DNA from: Bifidobacterium sp. ESL0690
Lineage (GTDB): Bacteria > Actinomycetota > Actinomycetes > Actinomycetales > Bifidobacteriaceae
Direction: 5' to 3'
Length of the DNA stretch: 64,000 nucleotides
Assembly: GCF_029392315.1 (NCBI RefSeq)
Contig: NZ_CP113939.1
Coordinates: 2,108,001 to 2,172,000, forward strand
Shown here piece after piece: positions 54,403 to 62,862 of the stretch. Each line of letters opens with the position of its first letter. Position 1 is the stretch's first letter. Position numbers and translations under genes: made by a program. The notes under the pieces are model-generated. The model saw nothing but the letters and a program-made list of their open reading frames with translations. It made no database searches and was not told the origin of the DNA.

Positions 54403-55908
54403 TCACTTGCTCTCGGCGGCGATGGCCTCGCGCTCGGTGTCGGCATTGGGAAGAAAGAACGACGCGACGAGGCCGATGACGGCGAAGATGACCATGAGGA
54501 TGAAACCCCAGTTATAGCCGATGGCTTGGGCTGCGGCCTTGCCGGCAGAAGCTTGGGAAGTCGCGGCCAAGGAGATGACGAGCATCGCAAGCGCTGTGCC
54601 CAGCGAACCGCCGACCTGACGGACCGTGGACGAAGCGGCGTTTGCGTGCGCGGTGAGATGGGCGGAACTCAGGTTGATGCCGGCGGTAAACGTGGTCATC
54701 ATCGTGAAGGAGATGCCGACCATGCGCAGCGCGTAGCAGAGGCCGATCACGAACAGGCTTGTTTTCGCGCTGAACCAGAGCATCGGCACCGAGCCGATCA
54801 GGAGCATCAGGAAGCCGAAGAGTGAGAGCTTCTTGATACCAAGCTTGTCGTAAAGCGTGCCGGAAATCGGGTTGCAGATCACCATCACGAGCGCGCCCGG
54901 CATCATCACCAGGCCGCTGGCCAACGCGGATTCGCCACGTGTGGTCTGCAGGTAGAGCGGCAGTACCAGTTCGATGCCGACCATGGCGATGTTGCTGATG
55001 GTGCTTAAGAGGGTGCAGAGGTTGAAGCGGGCATTGCCGAAGACGTGGATGTCGAGCAACGGCTTGGAAAGCTTCAACTGACGGACGCAGAAGAGCGCCA
55101 TAATGACCACGCCGACTATGAAGAGCACCGCGAGCGTCACCGTGATGCGGCCGGTGTTGCCGACTTCGGAAAGCGCGTAAAGGATGAGGCCGAAGCCGAA
55201 GATGGACTCGGCGAAAGAGATGACGTCGGTCGTGCTGTGGTGCGGCGAGGTGAGGTTGCGCACCAGCGGAACGGCAAGAATCGCGGTGATGACGCTGGCG
55301 ATGGCGAGAATAATAAAGAGCATCTTCCAGCTGGAGACTTTGAGGATGAGGCCGGAAATGGTGGGGCCGACCGCCGGTCCGAAACCGATGACCAGGCCGG
55401 TGATACCCATGGCCATGCCACGCTTCTCGGGCGGGAACATCATCAGAATGACGTTCTGGATGAACGGCATGAGCCCGCCGGCCGCGATCGCCTCGATGAT
55501 GCGGCCCGCGAGCAGCACCCAGAAGTTCGGCGCGAAAATACAGACGATCGAGCCGACGAAGAAGACGGCCATCAAAGTAACGAACGTGGTGCGCAGATTA
55601 AAAGACTCGAACACCCACGCGGACATCGGAATCATCAGTCCGACCACCAGCAGATAGGCGGTCGTGAGCCACTGCGCGGTCGCTTGGCTCACGGAAAATG
55701 CGTTCATAATCGTCGGCAGCGCGTTGTTCAAGAACGTCTCGGCCATAAGTGCCGTGAACGATCCCAACAGCAGCACCGCCATCATCAGCCCGCGCTGCCT
55801 CGAGGTGATCGACGAAGTGAAGCCGCCGCCTTCCTGCCCGGGTTCAGGTTGCGAAGACGCAGTATCTTGCTCCCCGTCCTTCTGTTTTGCCGATTGCTGA
55901 TCTACCAT
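54403..55908 (-). CDS. MFS drug-efflux transporter, DHA2 type
   Basis: A 501-residue transporter with about 14 membrane helices after 40 polar residues. DHA2 features: AETFLNNALPTIMNAFSVSQ, AQWLTTAYLLVVGLMIPMSA (motif between helices 1 and 2), GRIIEAIAAGGLMPF and GPAVGPTISGLIL (antiporter motif C). Such pumps export toxic compounds, bile salts or drugs with proton exchange; the substrate is not readable. AAGGAAGG precedes the ATG. The MarR-type gene lies 72 bases upstream on the same strand, and a shared operator dyad lies 19 bases before the start. Confidence 0.92.
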   Translation of the reverse strand: MVDQQSAKQKDGEQDTASSQPEPGQEGGGFTSSITSRQRGLMMAVLLLGSFTALMAETFLNNALPTIMNAFSVSQATAQWLTTAYLLVVGLMIPMSAWVFESFNLRTTFVTLMAVFFVGSIVCIFAPNFWVLLAGRIIEAIAAGGLMPFIQNVILMMFPPEKRGMAMGITGLVIGFGPAVGPTISGLILKVSSWKMLFIILAIASVITAILAVPLVRNLTSPHHSTTDVISFAESIFGFGLILYALSEVGNTGRITVTLAVLFIVGVVIMALFCVRQLKLSKPLLDIHVFGNARFNLCTLLSTISNIAMVGIELVLPLYLQTTRGESALASGLVMMPGALVMVICNPISGTLYDKLGIKKLSLFGFLMLLIGSVPMLWFSAKTSLFVIGLCYALRMVGISFTMMTTFTAGINLSSAHLTAHANAASSTVRQVGGSLGTALAMLVISLAATSQASAGKAAAQAIGYNWGFILMVIFAVIGLVASFFLPNADTEREAIAAESK

Positions 55909-55926
55909 TGATACCTTCCTTATTTA

Positions 55927-55936
55927 TAGCAAGCTA
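55927..55936. promoter_or_regulatory. MarR-type operator at the MFS gene
   Basis: Dyad TAGCAAGCTA within ATAGCAAGCTAC, between the MarR stop and the MFS start. The same 12-base sequence in inverted form is at the marR start (56460-56469). Confidence 0.6.
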
Positions 55937-55980
55937 CAGTTTGAATAAAAATAAAACTAACTGGGTGAACGACATCGCGA

Positions 55981-56460
55981 TTATTCAGAGAAGTTCGCGA
56001 CGATTCTCTTGAGCGCGGCAACCAATTTCTTCTGCTCGGCGCTCCCCAAGCCATCGGTAATCTTCGTGTTGATCTGCCTCATCACCGTGTGAATATCGTC
56101 GACATGCGCATCCATCAACCGCCGCCCCTCGGCGGTGAGCTCGAGGAGAATCTGCCGCCGGTCAGTTTGCAGCTGAGAAGTCTTGATAAGCCCCGCGCTC
56201 TCAAGCCTCTTGACAATGCCCCGAATCGTAGGATGGCTCAACACGAACCGATCGGCAATCTCGCGCTGGGTGACTGTATGCCCGTGCGCGTCGTGCAGGT
56301 ACACCATCAATGTAATCTGCGGCCCGGTGAGGCTATATCCCTCGAACATCGAAGCGACACGGTTATTGAGTTCCTTCTCAATCAAAGTATTCGCCACCTT
56401 GATCAGAGGCCCCAAACTATCAGCTCCGGTCACGTCGACTTCCGCATCTTTCATATCCAT
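55981..56460 (-). CDS. MarR-family transcriptional regulator
   Basis: A 159-residue protein with the MarR winged helix: HTVTQREIADRFVLSHPTIR, GIVKRLESAGLI and the wing TDRRQILLELTAEGRRLMD. It most likely represses itself and the MFS gene behind it, since the dyad TAGCTTGCTA lies over its start codon and TAGCAAGCTA in front of the transporter. An ATG two codons later (56454) is an alternative start and would free the operator from the coding region. Confidence 0.92.
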   Translation of the reverse strand: MDMKDAEVDVTGADSLGPLIKVANTLIEKELNNRVASMFEGYSLTGPQITLMVYLHDAHGHTVTQREIADRFVLSHPTIRGIVKRLESAGLIKTSQLQTDRRQILLELTAEGRRLMDAHVDDIHTVMRQINTKITDGLGSAEQKKLVAALKRIVANFSE

Positions 56461-56469
56461 AGCTTGCTA
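56460..56469. promoter_or_regulatory. MarR-type operator at marR
   Basis: Dyad TAGCTTGCTA immediately at the marR start codon, same extended sequence as at 55927-55936 read on the other strand. Suits autorepression. Confidence 0.55.
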
Positions 56470-56635
56470 CACTAATCGCTTCTCCCGACTTATCCTAAAT
56501 TTATATGTGTTGCTATTTACAGCGCACTGCGGGAATTGTTCGGCAGAGCAAGCCAACCACTTCCTCGGCAAGTTGTGTAACTAAGAGCACCCATACAATC
56601 AACGACTATCAAAGTTTCGGCCGTTTGGTCATTCT

Positions 56636-57541
56636 CTAGTCGCGCTTTGGCGAACGGGAGAGCGAGAGAAGCGGGTCGGCGAAGGAGATGCAATCATCCA
56701 CGAACGCCTGGGCGGCAGCAGTGGAATTGTACTGGCTCCACGCAAGATATTGCACCCGCGTAGGCCCGTCGATTACCTGCACCGCGCGTATGCCGGGCGA
56801 AGCGGGGACGGAACCCGGCGGCAAAAGGGCGATACCCAAGCCATGCGCGGCCAGCTCAACCATGAGCCCGACTTCCATCGCCTCAAACGCCACGGTGCGG
56901 GTGAGGCCGGCCTTGCGGAACGCCAAATCAGTCTGCCTGCGCCCAGGACCACCCGCGGGAAAATCGATGAACGGCTCCCCCGAAAGTTCCGAAAGGTGCA
57001 GATTTCTTCTGCCAGCCAGTCGATGGCCAACCGGCAAAACGGCGACAAGCCGCTCGCGCATGAGTTCATGCTTGCGCAACCCATGCAAGTCGGTATCCGC
57101 CGACACCCCTAACAGAGCAACGTCCATCGAACCTTTCCTAATCTGTTCGATGAAAGTGTCGGAACCGCCGGATTGCAGGCTAATCCCTACAGCCGGGTGA
57201 ACCGCATGGAAGCGGCTGAGGACTTCCGGAAAATCAATCGCGGTAGCCGTTGAAATCACGCCAATTGTCAAGGAACCTTCTATGGCTTTCGTAGCGACGG
57301 AACGTTTTGCCGCGCTCATTTGCTTGAGGCATTCCTTGGCATGAGGCAGAAACGCTTCACCGGCTTGCGTCAGTTCGACCCTGCGGCTGGTGCGGGCGAA
57401 CAGTTCGACGCCCAGTTCCTCCTCAAGAGCCCGAATCTGATGGCTGAGCGCCGATTGGCCGACAAGGCAACGCTCGGCCGCACGGGTGAAATTACATTCT
57501 TCGGCCACCGCAATGACATACTTCAATTGCTGGAACTGCAT
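56636..57541 (-). CDS. LysR-family transcriptional regulator
   Basis: About 301 residues, normal LysR length. Winged helix at the very start (MQFQQLKYVIAVAEECNFTR, then GQSALSHQIRALEEELGVEL), effector domain with TIGVISTATAIDFPEVLSRF and LAAHGLGIALLPPG. I start at the ATG at 57541, where family sequence begins; the frame continues 18 codons upstream. It is divergent from a DMT transporter gene, with a LysR-type palindrome between them, so it probably controls that transporter. Confidence 0.92.
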   Translation of the reverse strand: MQFQQLKYVIAVAEECNFTRAAERCLVGQSALSHQIRALEEELGVELFARTSRRVELTQAGEAFLPHAKECLKQMSAAKRSVATKAIEGSLTIGVISTATAIDFPEVLSRFHAVHPAVGISLQSGGSDTFIEQIRKGSMDVALLGVSADTDLHGLRKHELMRERLVAVLPVGHRLAGRRNLHLSELSGEPFIDFPAGGPGRRQTDLAFRKAGLTRTVAFEAMEVGLMVELAAHGLGIALLPPGSVPASPGIRAVQVIDGPTRVQYLAWSQYNSTAAAQAFVDDCISFADPLLSLSRSPKRD

Positions 57542-57546
57542 AATTA

Positions 57547-57561
57547 ATGAATTTAATTCAT
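57547..57561. promoter_or_regulatory. LysR-type operator between divergent genes
   Basis: Perfect dyad ATGAATT-T-AATTCAT, containing the T-N11-A pattern of LysR boxes, six bases upstream of the regulator start and about 60 before the transporter gene. Confidence 0.55.
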
Positions 57562-57619
57562 AGTTAAGACCGTTTTCAACGCTTGGAATTATCAATTTTT
57601 ATCATGCATTATTACAGTT

Positions 57620-58555
57620 ATGAGCATATCAAAACCGTCTTCGTCCCAAACCGGCACGCAACCAAGCAACCATCGCAGCCGCCCAAGCAGTGAAATCAAA
57701 TGGACATTGTTGACGGCGCTATCGCCAATCGTATGGGGCACGACCTACCTGAGTACCACGGCTTTGCTGCCAGCCGGTCACCCGCTGTTTTCGGGCCTGA
57801 TGCGTTCACTGTCCGCAGGCATCATCGGCCTGATCATCACCCGCCGCCTGCCGCACGGTTCGTGGTGGTGGAAGAGCCTCATCTTGGGTGTGCTCAATAT
57901 GGCCATGTTCTTCCCGCTGCTTTTCGTCACCGCGCAACACCTGCCCGGCGGCGTCGCCGCAACGTTCACTGCGGCGCAACCAATTCTCATCACTCTCTTG
58001 GCCCCACCCTTGCTGCACCAATCGTTCTCAAAACGCGGTTTCGTCTGGGGTCTTGCGGGACTTGCCGGGGTGGCCTGCGTCGTCCTCGGACCGGGAGCCA
58101 AACTCGATGTCATCGGCATAATCTCAGGCATACTCGCCAACGCAGGCATGGCAGCCGGCATCACACTCACCAAACGCTGGGGCCAACCCGAAAACACCTC
58201 GGCCATGGCAATGACCAGCTGGCAACTGACTTGGGCGGGTATCGTATTGCTCATCCCGGCATTCTGCATTGACGGCGTGCCCTCGGGAATTGGGACCAAA
58301 GCCGTCTGCGGATACCTTTGGCTGGGGCTTATCGGAGGATTGGCCACATATACGATTTGGACGGCCGGCATCCGCCGCCTTCCGGTCACTTCCACCGGCA
58401 TGCTCGGCCTGCTCTCCCCGCTTACCGCCGCGGCGCTCGGTGTGTTGCTCGCCGGAGAAACCCTTACGCCGATTCAGATTCTAGGTTTCATCATCGCTCT
58501 TGCGGCCATGCTTTTCGGGCAATCGACAACGCAAAGCAAGAAGGATATCGGCTGA
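57620..58555 (+). CDS. DMT-superfamily (EamA) transporter
   Basis: A 311-residue protein with ten membrane helices in two EamA repeats. Seen: LLTALSPIVWGTTYLSTTAL at the first helix, GGVAATFTAAQPILITLLAP (end of repeat one), and GMLGLLSPLTAAALGVLLAGE near the end of repeat two. Such proteins export amino acids, metabolites or drugs; substrate unknown. It is divergent from the LysR-type gene. No clear ribosome binding site, so a leaderless or short-leader message is possible. Confidence 0.92.
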   Translation: MSISKPSSSQTGTQPSNHRSRPSSEIKWTLLTALSPIVWGTTYLSTTALLPAGHPLFSGLMRSLSAGIIGLIITRRLPHGSWWWKSLILGVLNMAMFFPLLFVTAQHLPGGVAATFTAAQPILITLLAPPLLHQSFSKRGFVWGLAGLAGVACVVLGPGAKLDVIGIISGILANAGMAAGITLTKRWGQPENTSAMAMTSWQLTWAGIVLLIPAFCIDGVPSGIGTKAVCGYLWLGLIGGLATYTIWTAGIRRLPVTSTGMLGLLSPLTAAALGVLLAGETLTPIQILGFIIALAAMLFGQSTTQSKKDIG

Positions 58556-58618
58556 TTTTAGCCACTCTTTAGGCACACAAATCGATATTGTTTTCGATTA
58601 CCGATTACCGGCAACATT

Positions 58619-59854
58619 TCACGCCGTAGCGGATTGATGATTGCAAGACCTTCTGGCGATTATCAATTCGGCGCTGCCAATAAGTGCAGCGACAACGGAA
58701 CCTGCAAGAACAGCGGTTTTAGCGATACCAGCGTGAACGGGATCAGCGAACGCCAAATCGGCCATCAGAAAAGCAACGGTAAAACCGATACCGCAGAGTT
58801 GGGCCACGCCCAAACGTTCCAGCCGACTGGGAGCGGCGGCCTGCGAATCTTGGTCGGAGGAAGTGGCCAGACCACATAAACGGCAGATTCCCACAACGAT
58901 GGAAACCCCGACCGGCTTACCCACAACCAACCCGAGGAACACGCCCAGAAAAACGGGACCAACCAACGAGCCGATGCCCATGCCTTGCAGAGAGACACCC
59001 ATCGCGAAAAACGCGAAAATCGGCAACACCAGCAATGACGAGAAGGGACCGATAAAATTCGACCAACGTTCCGTTCTCGCCCGAACTTCTCCACGAACCG
59101 GACGCCCCGGCACCAGCAGCCCCAAGGCAACTCCGGCGATGGTCGGATGAATACCGGCCAAAAGCGCCGCATGCCAAGCCAACAGGGCAATCGGCACGGC
59201 CACGATCCATATAACACGACGGCAACGCACCAATCCGAACCACACAGCGAGACAGACGGCAAGTCCCAGCAACGCCCAAACACTGCCGCTATGCGCATAG
59301 ACCACAGCAATCAAAAGAATGCCAATCACGTCATCGGCCACAGCCAACGTCGTAAGAAACGGCCGAAGCCGTAGCGCACCGGCACCGCCTGCCATGGCAA
59401 GCACCGCAACGGAAAAGGCGATATCAGTCGCGGTCGGCACCGTCCAGCCTCGTAAGGTTTGAGGTGAGCCGGCGTTCACCGCCAAATAAAGGAGAGCAGG
59501 CGTGGCGACTCCCCCGATTGCCGCCAGAACAGGGACCATCGCATCACGCGCCCGCGAAAGCGAACCCGTAGTCAGTTCGCACTTCAGATCAAGGCCGACC
59601 ACAAGGAAGAATATCGCCAAAAGCCCGTCGCGAGCCCAATCGCCAACGCTCATCGTCAGCCCAGGCAACGCAATCGGCGGACGATATTCGGAGAGAAAAC
59701 GATAGATGCCAGCCGACATCGGCAAGTTCGCCAAGACCAGGCCTAGGATTGCAGCAGCCAGCATCAACGCACCGGATTTTCTGCCATCCCGCGCGAAACG
59801 CAACAAAGCCTGCCTCAGTCGTTCTGTTCTCTCTAAAATGCCCATCATTCCCAT
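58619..59854 (-). CDS. nhaA: Na+/H+ antiporter NhaA
   Basis: A 411-residue NhaA, expelling sodium in exchange for protons. About twelve membrane helices; the ion-binding pair Asp174-Asp175 is in LAVADDVIGILLIAVVY, and the unwound-helix motif VPTATDIAFSVAVLA precedes it. FFLVVGLDLKCEL and the C-terminal GIGFTVAFLMADLAF also match the family. Full length. It is divergent from the MerR-type regulator; the 85-base gap holds a MerR-type operator that could also affect nhaA. Confidence 0.95.
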   Translation of the reverse strand: MGMMGILERTERLRQALLRFARDGRKSGALMLAAAILGLVLANLPMSAGIYRFLSEYRPPIALPGLTMSVGDWARDGLLAIFFLVVGLDLKCELTTGSLSRARDAMVPVLAAIGGVATPALLYLAVNAGSPQTLRGWTVPTATDIAFSVAVLAMAGGAGALRLRPFLTTLAVADDVIGILLIAVVYAHSGSVWALLGLAVCLAVWFGLVRCRRVIWIVAVPIALLAWHAALLAGIHPTIAGVALGLLVPGRPVRGEVRARTERWSNFIGPFSSLLVLPIFAFFAMGVSLQGMGIGSLVGPVFLGVFLGLVVGKPVGVSIVVGICRLCGLATSSDQDSQAAAPSRLERLGVAQLCGIGFTVAFLMADLAFADPVHAGIAKTAVLAGSVVAALIGSAELIIARRSCNHQSATA

Positions 59855-59901
59855 GGTAAATCAACGCAGAGGATTTACGCCAAGAAATAACGTAACTCGT
59901 T

Positions 59902-59931
59902 TTGACTTCAAGTGCTTTAAGTCAATAGAGT
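59902..59931 (+). promoter_or_regulatory. MerR-type promoter/operator of merR
   Basis: TTGACT at 59902-59907, an 18-base spacer containing the dyad CTTCAAGTGCTTTAAG, and TAGAGT at 59926-59931. The expected start point falls on the ATG at 59939, so the message may be leaderless. Almost identical to the promoter of the CMD-like gene at 54085-54114. Confidence 0.65.
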
Positions 59932-59938
59932 GAGGGGC

Positions 59939-60484
59939 ATGAACACTCAGACTTGGCATTCGATCGGCGAGGCATCGCTGTATTGCGGGCTGCCGGAAAG
60001 CACGCTGCGTTACTACGAAGACGTCGGCATCATTACGCCGATTGCACGCGACCCGGAAAGCGGCCACCGCGCCTATTCGGACGATGACCTGCAGGCGTTG
60101 CTGATTATTTCCTGCCTCTCCGCAACCGGCATGCCATTGGCCAAAATGAAAGAATATATGGCCAATCGCAAGCGCGGAAGCGAAGGCGCACCAACCGAAA
60201 TCGACCTGCTGCGCGACCAAAAACGACGGCTGAACGAAGAACGGCGATTCCTTATGGCCCGCGAGGAATACGTCAATCTCAAAATCCAGTATTGGCAAGC
60301 GGTTTCGGACGGCGACGACGCGCAGGCCACCAGCCTTGGAGCCCGAGCCGAGCAGAAAGTCAAGGAACTCAGCCATTGGCATGATAACCAAGGCGGCAAA
60401 ACGGAAACAAACACAGATTCGGATCCGCTGAAACTTGCGCAACCGATGTGCCCACATGCCAAAACAGAAAGAGCAGCAGCCTGA
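59939..60484 (+). CDS. MerR-family transcriptional regulator
   Basis: About 181 residues. MerR winged helix at the start (SIGEASLYCGLPESTLRYYE, DVGIITPIARDPESGHRAYS) followed by the long dimerisation helix. No Cys cluster for metal binding in the middle; a Cys lies only near the C-terminus (PMCPHAK), so a stress or small-molecule sensor is more likely than a metal sensor. A GTG at 59930 is in frame, but it lies inside the -10 box, so I use the ATG. Likely targets: its own gene, the CMD-like gene at 53696 and perhaps the aldo-keto reductase downstream. Confidence 0.92.
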   Translation: MNTQTWHSIGEASLYCGLPESTLRYYEDVGIITPIARDPESGHRAYSDDDLQALLIISCLSATGMPLAKMKEYMANRKRGSEGAPTEIDLLRDQKRRLNEERRFLMAREEYVNLKIQYWQAVSDGDDAQATSLGARAEQKVKELSHWHDNQGGKTETNTDSDPLKLAQPMCPHAKTERAAA

Positions 60485-60720
60485 TTGTGCACAGAAAAGT
60501 CGTGAACCAATTCGGAGACGACGAATGCCGATGATTAGCAGCAGTTATCGAAAACGCTTAGTAATTGACGGATAATCTTTGCAGAATCGGTCAAACAATC
60601 AGCGACACAACGCGACTGCACCCACTTCTCAATTCAACAATCCATATCCAATACCAACACAAGACGTAATCAAGCGCAAAGCATCGTAAACAATCATCAA
60701 GCAACAGAAAGTAGTACATC

Positions 60721-61740
60721 ATGGAACACATCACTTTAGGAGATTCCGGCGTCAAAGTCTCGCCGATGTTCATCGGCGGGATGTCATTCGGCGAACCCGA
60801 CCCGGAACAACACGTTTGGACCATTGACCAGAAAGGCACGCAGGCCGTCATCGCGCGAGCACTCGAACTCGGCGTCAATGCCATCGACACCGCGAACTGC
60901 TACGCACGCAGCACCAGCGAGGAATACATCGGCCAGGCGCTCAAAAACCTCAACGTTCCGCGCGACCAGGTCGTGCTCGCCAGCAAGGTCTATTTCAATG
61001 AAGGCCATTCCTCGGCAGCCGCTATCAAGCGCGAAATCGAAGGCAGCCTCAAGCGTCTGCAGACCGACTATCTTGACCTTTACATCCTGCACCGTTTCGA
61101 CTACACCACCCCGATGGAAGAGACCATGCAAGCGCTCGACGAACTGGTGCGCGCCGGCAAGGTCCGCGCCATCGGCGCCAGTGAAATGTTCGGCTACCAG
61201 TACCACAATCTGCAGGTCATCGCCGAAGAGAACGGCTGGACGAAGCTCTCGACGCTGCAATGCCACTACAATCTGATCTATCGCGAAGACGAACGCGAAC
61301 TCATCCCGGTGGCCCGCCAGTACAACGCGGTTCCCACTCCGTATAGCCCGCTGGCTTCCGGCCATCTCGCGCGCAAGACCTGGGATTCGGACTCCCTGCG
61401 CAGCAGAACCGACAAGGTCGAGCACAGCAAATACGACCGCGACCGCACCATCGACCAACCCATCGTCGACCGCGTTGCCGAATTGGCCGAAAAACGCGGC
61501 GTGAGCATGTCGCAAATCGCATTGGCTTGGCACTGGGCCCACGGCCCATCCGCCCCGATCGTCGGCTGCAGCTCCCCCAAGCGCGTCGACCAAGCGGTAG
61601 CAGCACTCGACGTCAAGCTAAGCGACGAAGAAGTCAACTACCTCGAAGAGCCTTACATCGCCCACGAATTGGTCGGTCCTCTGGCCCGTCCGGGCGAAAA
61701 GCCGCTGGCCGGCACCACTGTTCCCCCGGAAACCAAGTAG
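60721..61740 (+). CDS. Aldo/keto reductase
   Basis: A 339-residue NAD(P)H-dependent reductase of the YajO/PdxI-like group. Catalytic tetrad visible: Asp56 and Tyr61 in AIDTANCYARS, Lys89 in LASKVYF, His124 in LYILHRFDY. The cofactor end SMSQIALAWHWAHG and IVGCSSPKRVDQA is typical. It reduces aldehydes or ketones; the true substrate is unknown. It lies about 235 bases downstream of the MerR gene on the same strand. No strong ribosome binding site is present before the ATG. Confidence 0.93.
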   Translation: MEHITLGDSGVKVSPMFIGGMSFGEPDPEQHVWTIDQKGTQAVIARALELGVNAIDTANCYARSTSEEYIGQALKNLNVPRDQVVLASKVYFNEGHSSAAAIKREIEGSLKRLQTDYLDLYILHRFDYTTPMEETMQALDELVRAGKVRAIGASEMFGYQYHNLQVIAEENGWTKLSTLQCHYNLIYREDERELIPVARQYNAVPTPYSPLASGHLARKTWDSDSLRSRTDKVEHSKYDRDRTIDQPIVDRVAELAEKRGVSMSQIALAWHWAHGPSAPIVGCSSPKRVDQAVAALDVKLSDEEVNYLEEPYIAHELVGPLARPGEKPLAGTTVPPETK

Positions 61741-61773
61741 GTTGAGCCTCAACAACTGAGTTGAGAATGTAGA

Positions 61774-61809
61774 AGCCTCGTCGCGAACATCTTTATCCGC
61801 GGCGAGGCT
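61774..61809. terminator. Intrinsic terminator of the aldo/keto reductase gene
   Basis: AGCCTCGTCGCG pairs with CGCGGCGAGGCT (one mismatch) around a 12-base loop, followed by CTTTTATATTT on the plus strand. It also lies just past the convergent flavodoxin gene. Confidence 0.85.
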
Positions 61810-61829
61810 CTTTTATATTTCAGGGGTTC

Positions 61830-62306
61830 TTACAGCCCAAGTTCCTTAGCCCAAGCCGCCAGCGTCTCCTCGCTCACGTCCGGCGTGAAGCGACGACCCA
61901 TCTTCCACGTCGCCTTGGGAGCATAACCATGCAAATGCTCGCCGTTCGCACCCTCCACGCTTGAGCCGGAAGTAGCGAATGTCACGATGGTCTTGCCCGT
62001 GAAATCCTGGCTTTCCAGGAACGTGCGCACAATCTGCGGCGCCACGCCGAACCAAAGAGGATAGCCCACGAACACCACGTCGTAAGCGCCAACGTCAACT
62101 GGAGCCGCCATCTGAGGGCGGGCATCGGTGGCATGCTCCACGCTCACGCGGCTTTTCTCATCCTCGTAATCGAGATCAGATCCGGCATAAGGCGCCGCCG
62201 GCTTGATCTCCTTGAGATCGGCTTTAGTGGCATTTGCCAGTTTTTGCGCCACGGCGCGTGTGTTCCCGGTAATAGAAAAATACGTTACCAAAACTTTGTC
62301 AGCCAT
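61830..62306 (-). CDS. Flavodoxin
   Basis: A 158-residue flavodoxin. FMN phosphate loop YFSITGNTRAVAQ near residues 9-21, then VVFVGYPLWFGVAPQIVRTF with flavin-stacking aromatic residues, and TFATSGSSVEGANGEHL in the second flavin loop. It is a cytoplasmic electron carrier. The 'GYPLWFG' form is of the Flavodoxin_4 type often found near aldo-keto reductases. AAAGGGAAC precedes the ATG. Confidence 0.92.
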   Translation of the reverse strand: MADKVLVTYFSITGNTRAVAQKLANATKADLKEIKPAAPYAGSDLDYEDEKSRVSVEHATDARPQMAAPVDVGAYDVVFVGYPLWFGVAPQIVRTFLESQDFTGKTIVTFATSGSSVEGANGEHLHGYAPKATWKMGRRFTPDVSEETLAAWAKELGL

Positions 62307-62597
62307 GAAGTTCCCTTTCTCCGCTAATCATTGACCATCTGTAAATCAATGACGTCAAAGAACAGTCTAAACCGTGCCGGACAAATAATGTAATCAGGGT
62401 CACATTTTTCTGTTCCGTGATGAAAAACCGGAATACCGACCAGAATTTGACCATGAATAATGGAATTTATTTTGCCGTTATTCAAAAAGATTTAACGCGA
62501 TTCACTACAAACTCAGCAGCGGCGCTAAACAACCGAAACATCAGTCGGGAGTGCGCCTAAATCCATTTTCAATTAGCATTCAAACACTACTCAAAAG

Positions 62598-62678
62598 TGC
62601 GAGCAAAGGGACTCGAACCCTCACGACAAAGTCACAGGAACCTAAATCCTGCGCGTCTACCAATTCCGCCATGCTCGC
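62598..62678 (-). tRNA. tRNA-Leu (TAG anticodon)
   Basis: Acceptor GCGAGCA pairs with TGCTCGC with discriminator A, D-arm GGCGGAATTGGTAGACGC, anticodon stem CAGGA/TCCTG with loop TTTAGGT, a long variable arm and T-arm GGGTTCGAGTCCC. The long variable arm and anticodon identify tRNA-Leu. CCA is not encoded. Confidence 0.95.
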
Positions 62679-62862
62679 GTAACGAGATTCAATCTATCAG
62701 ACGTCCCGCACAATCCTGCGGTAAAAGCGTCAAAGCGAGTTACAACGAAACCCGGGACAATGAGGCCAAAAGCTTGATATTGCACACATTTTGACGTACG
62801 AAGACGCAGTCTCTATCGCAGTGCCAGACCTCGTCCACAACCCGAACAGCACCGTGCGGCCG

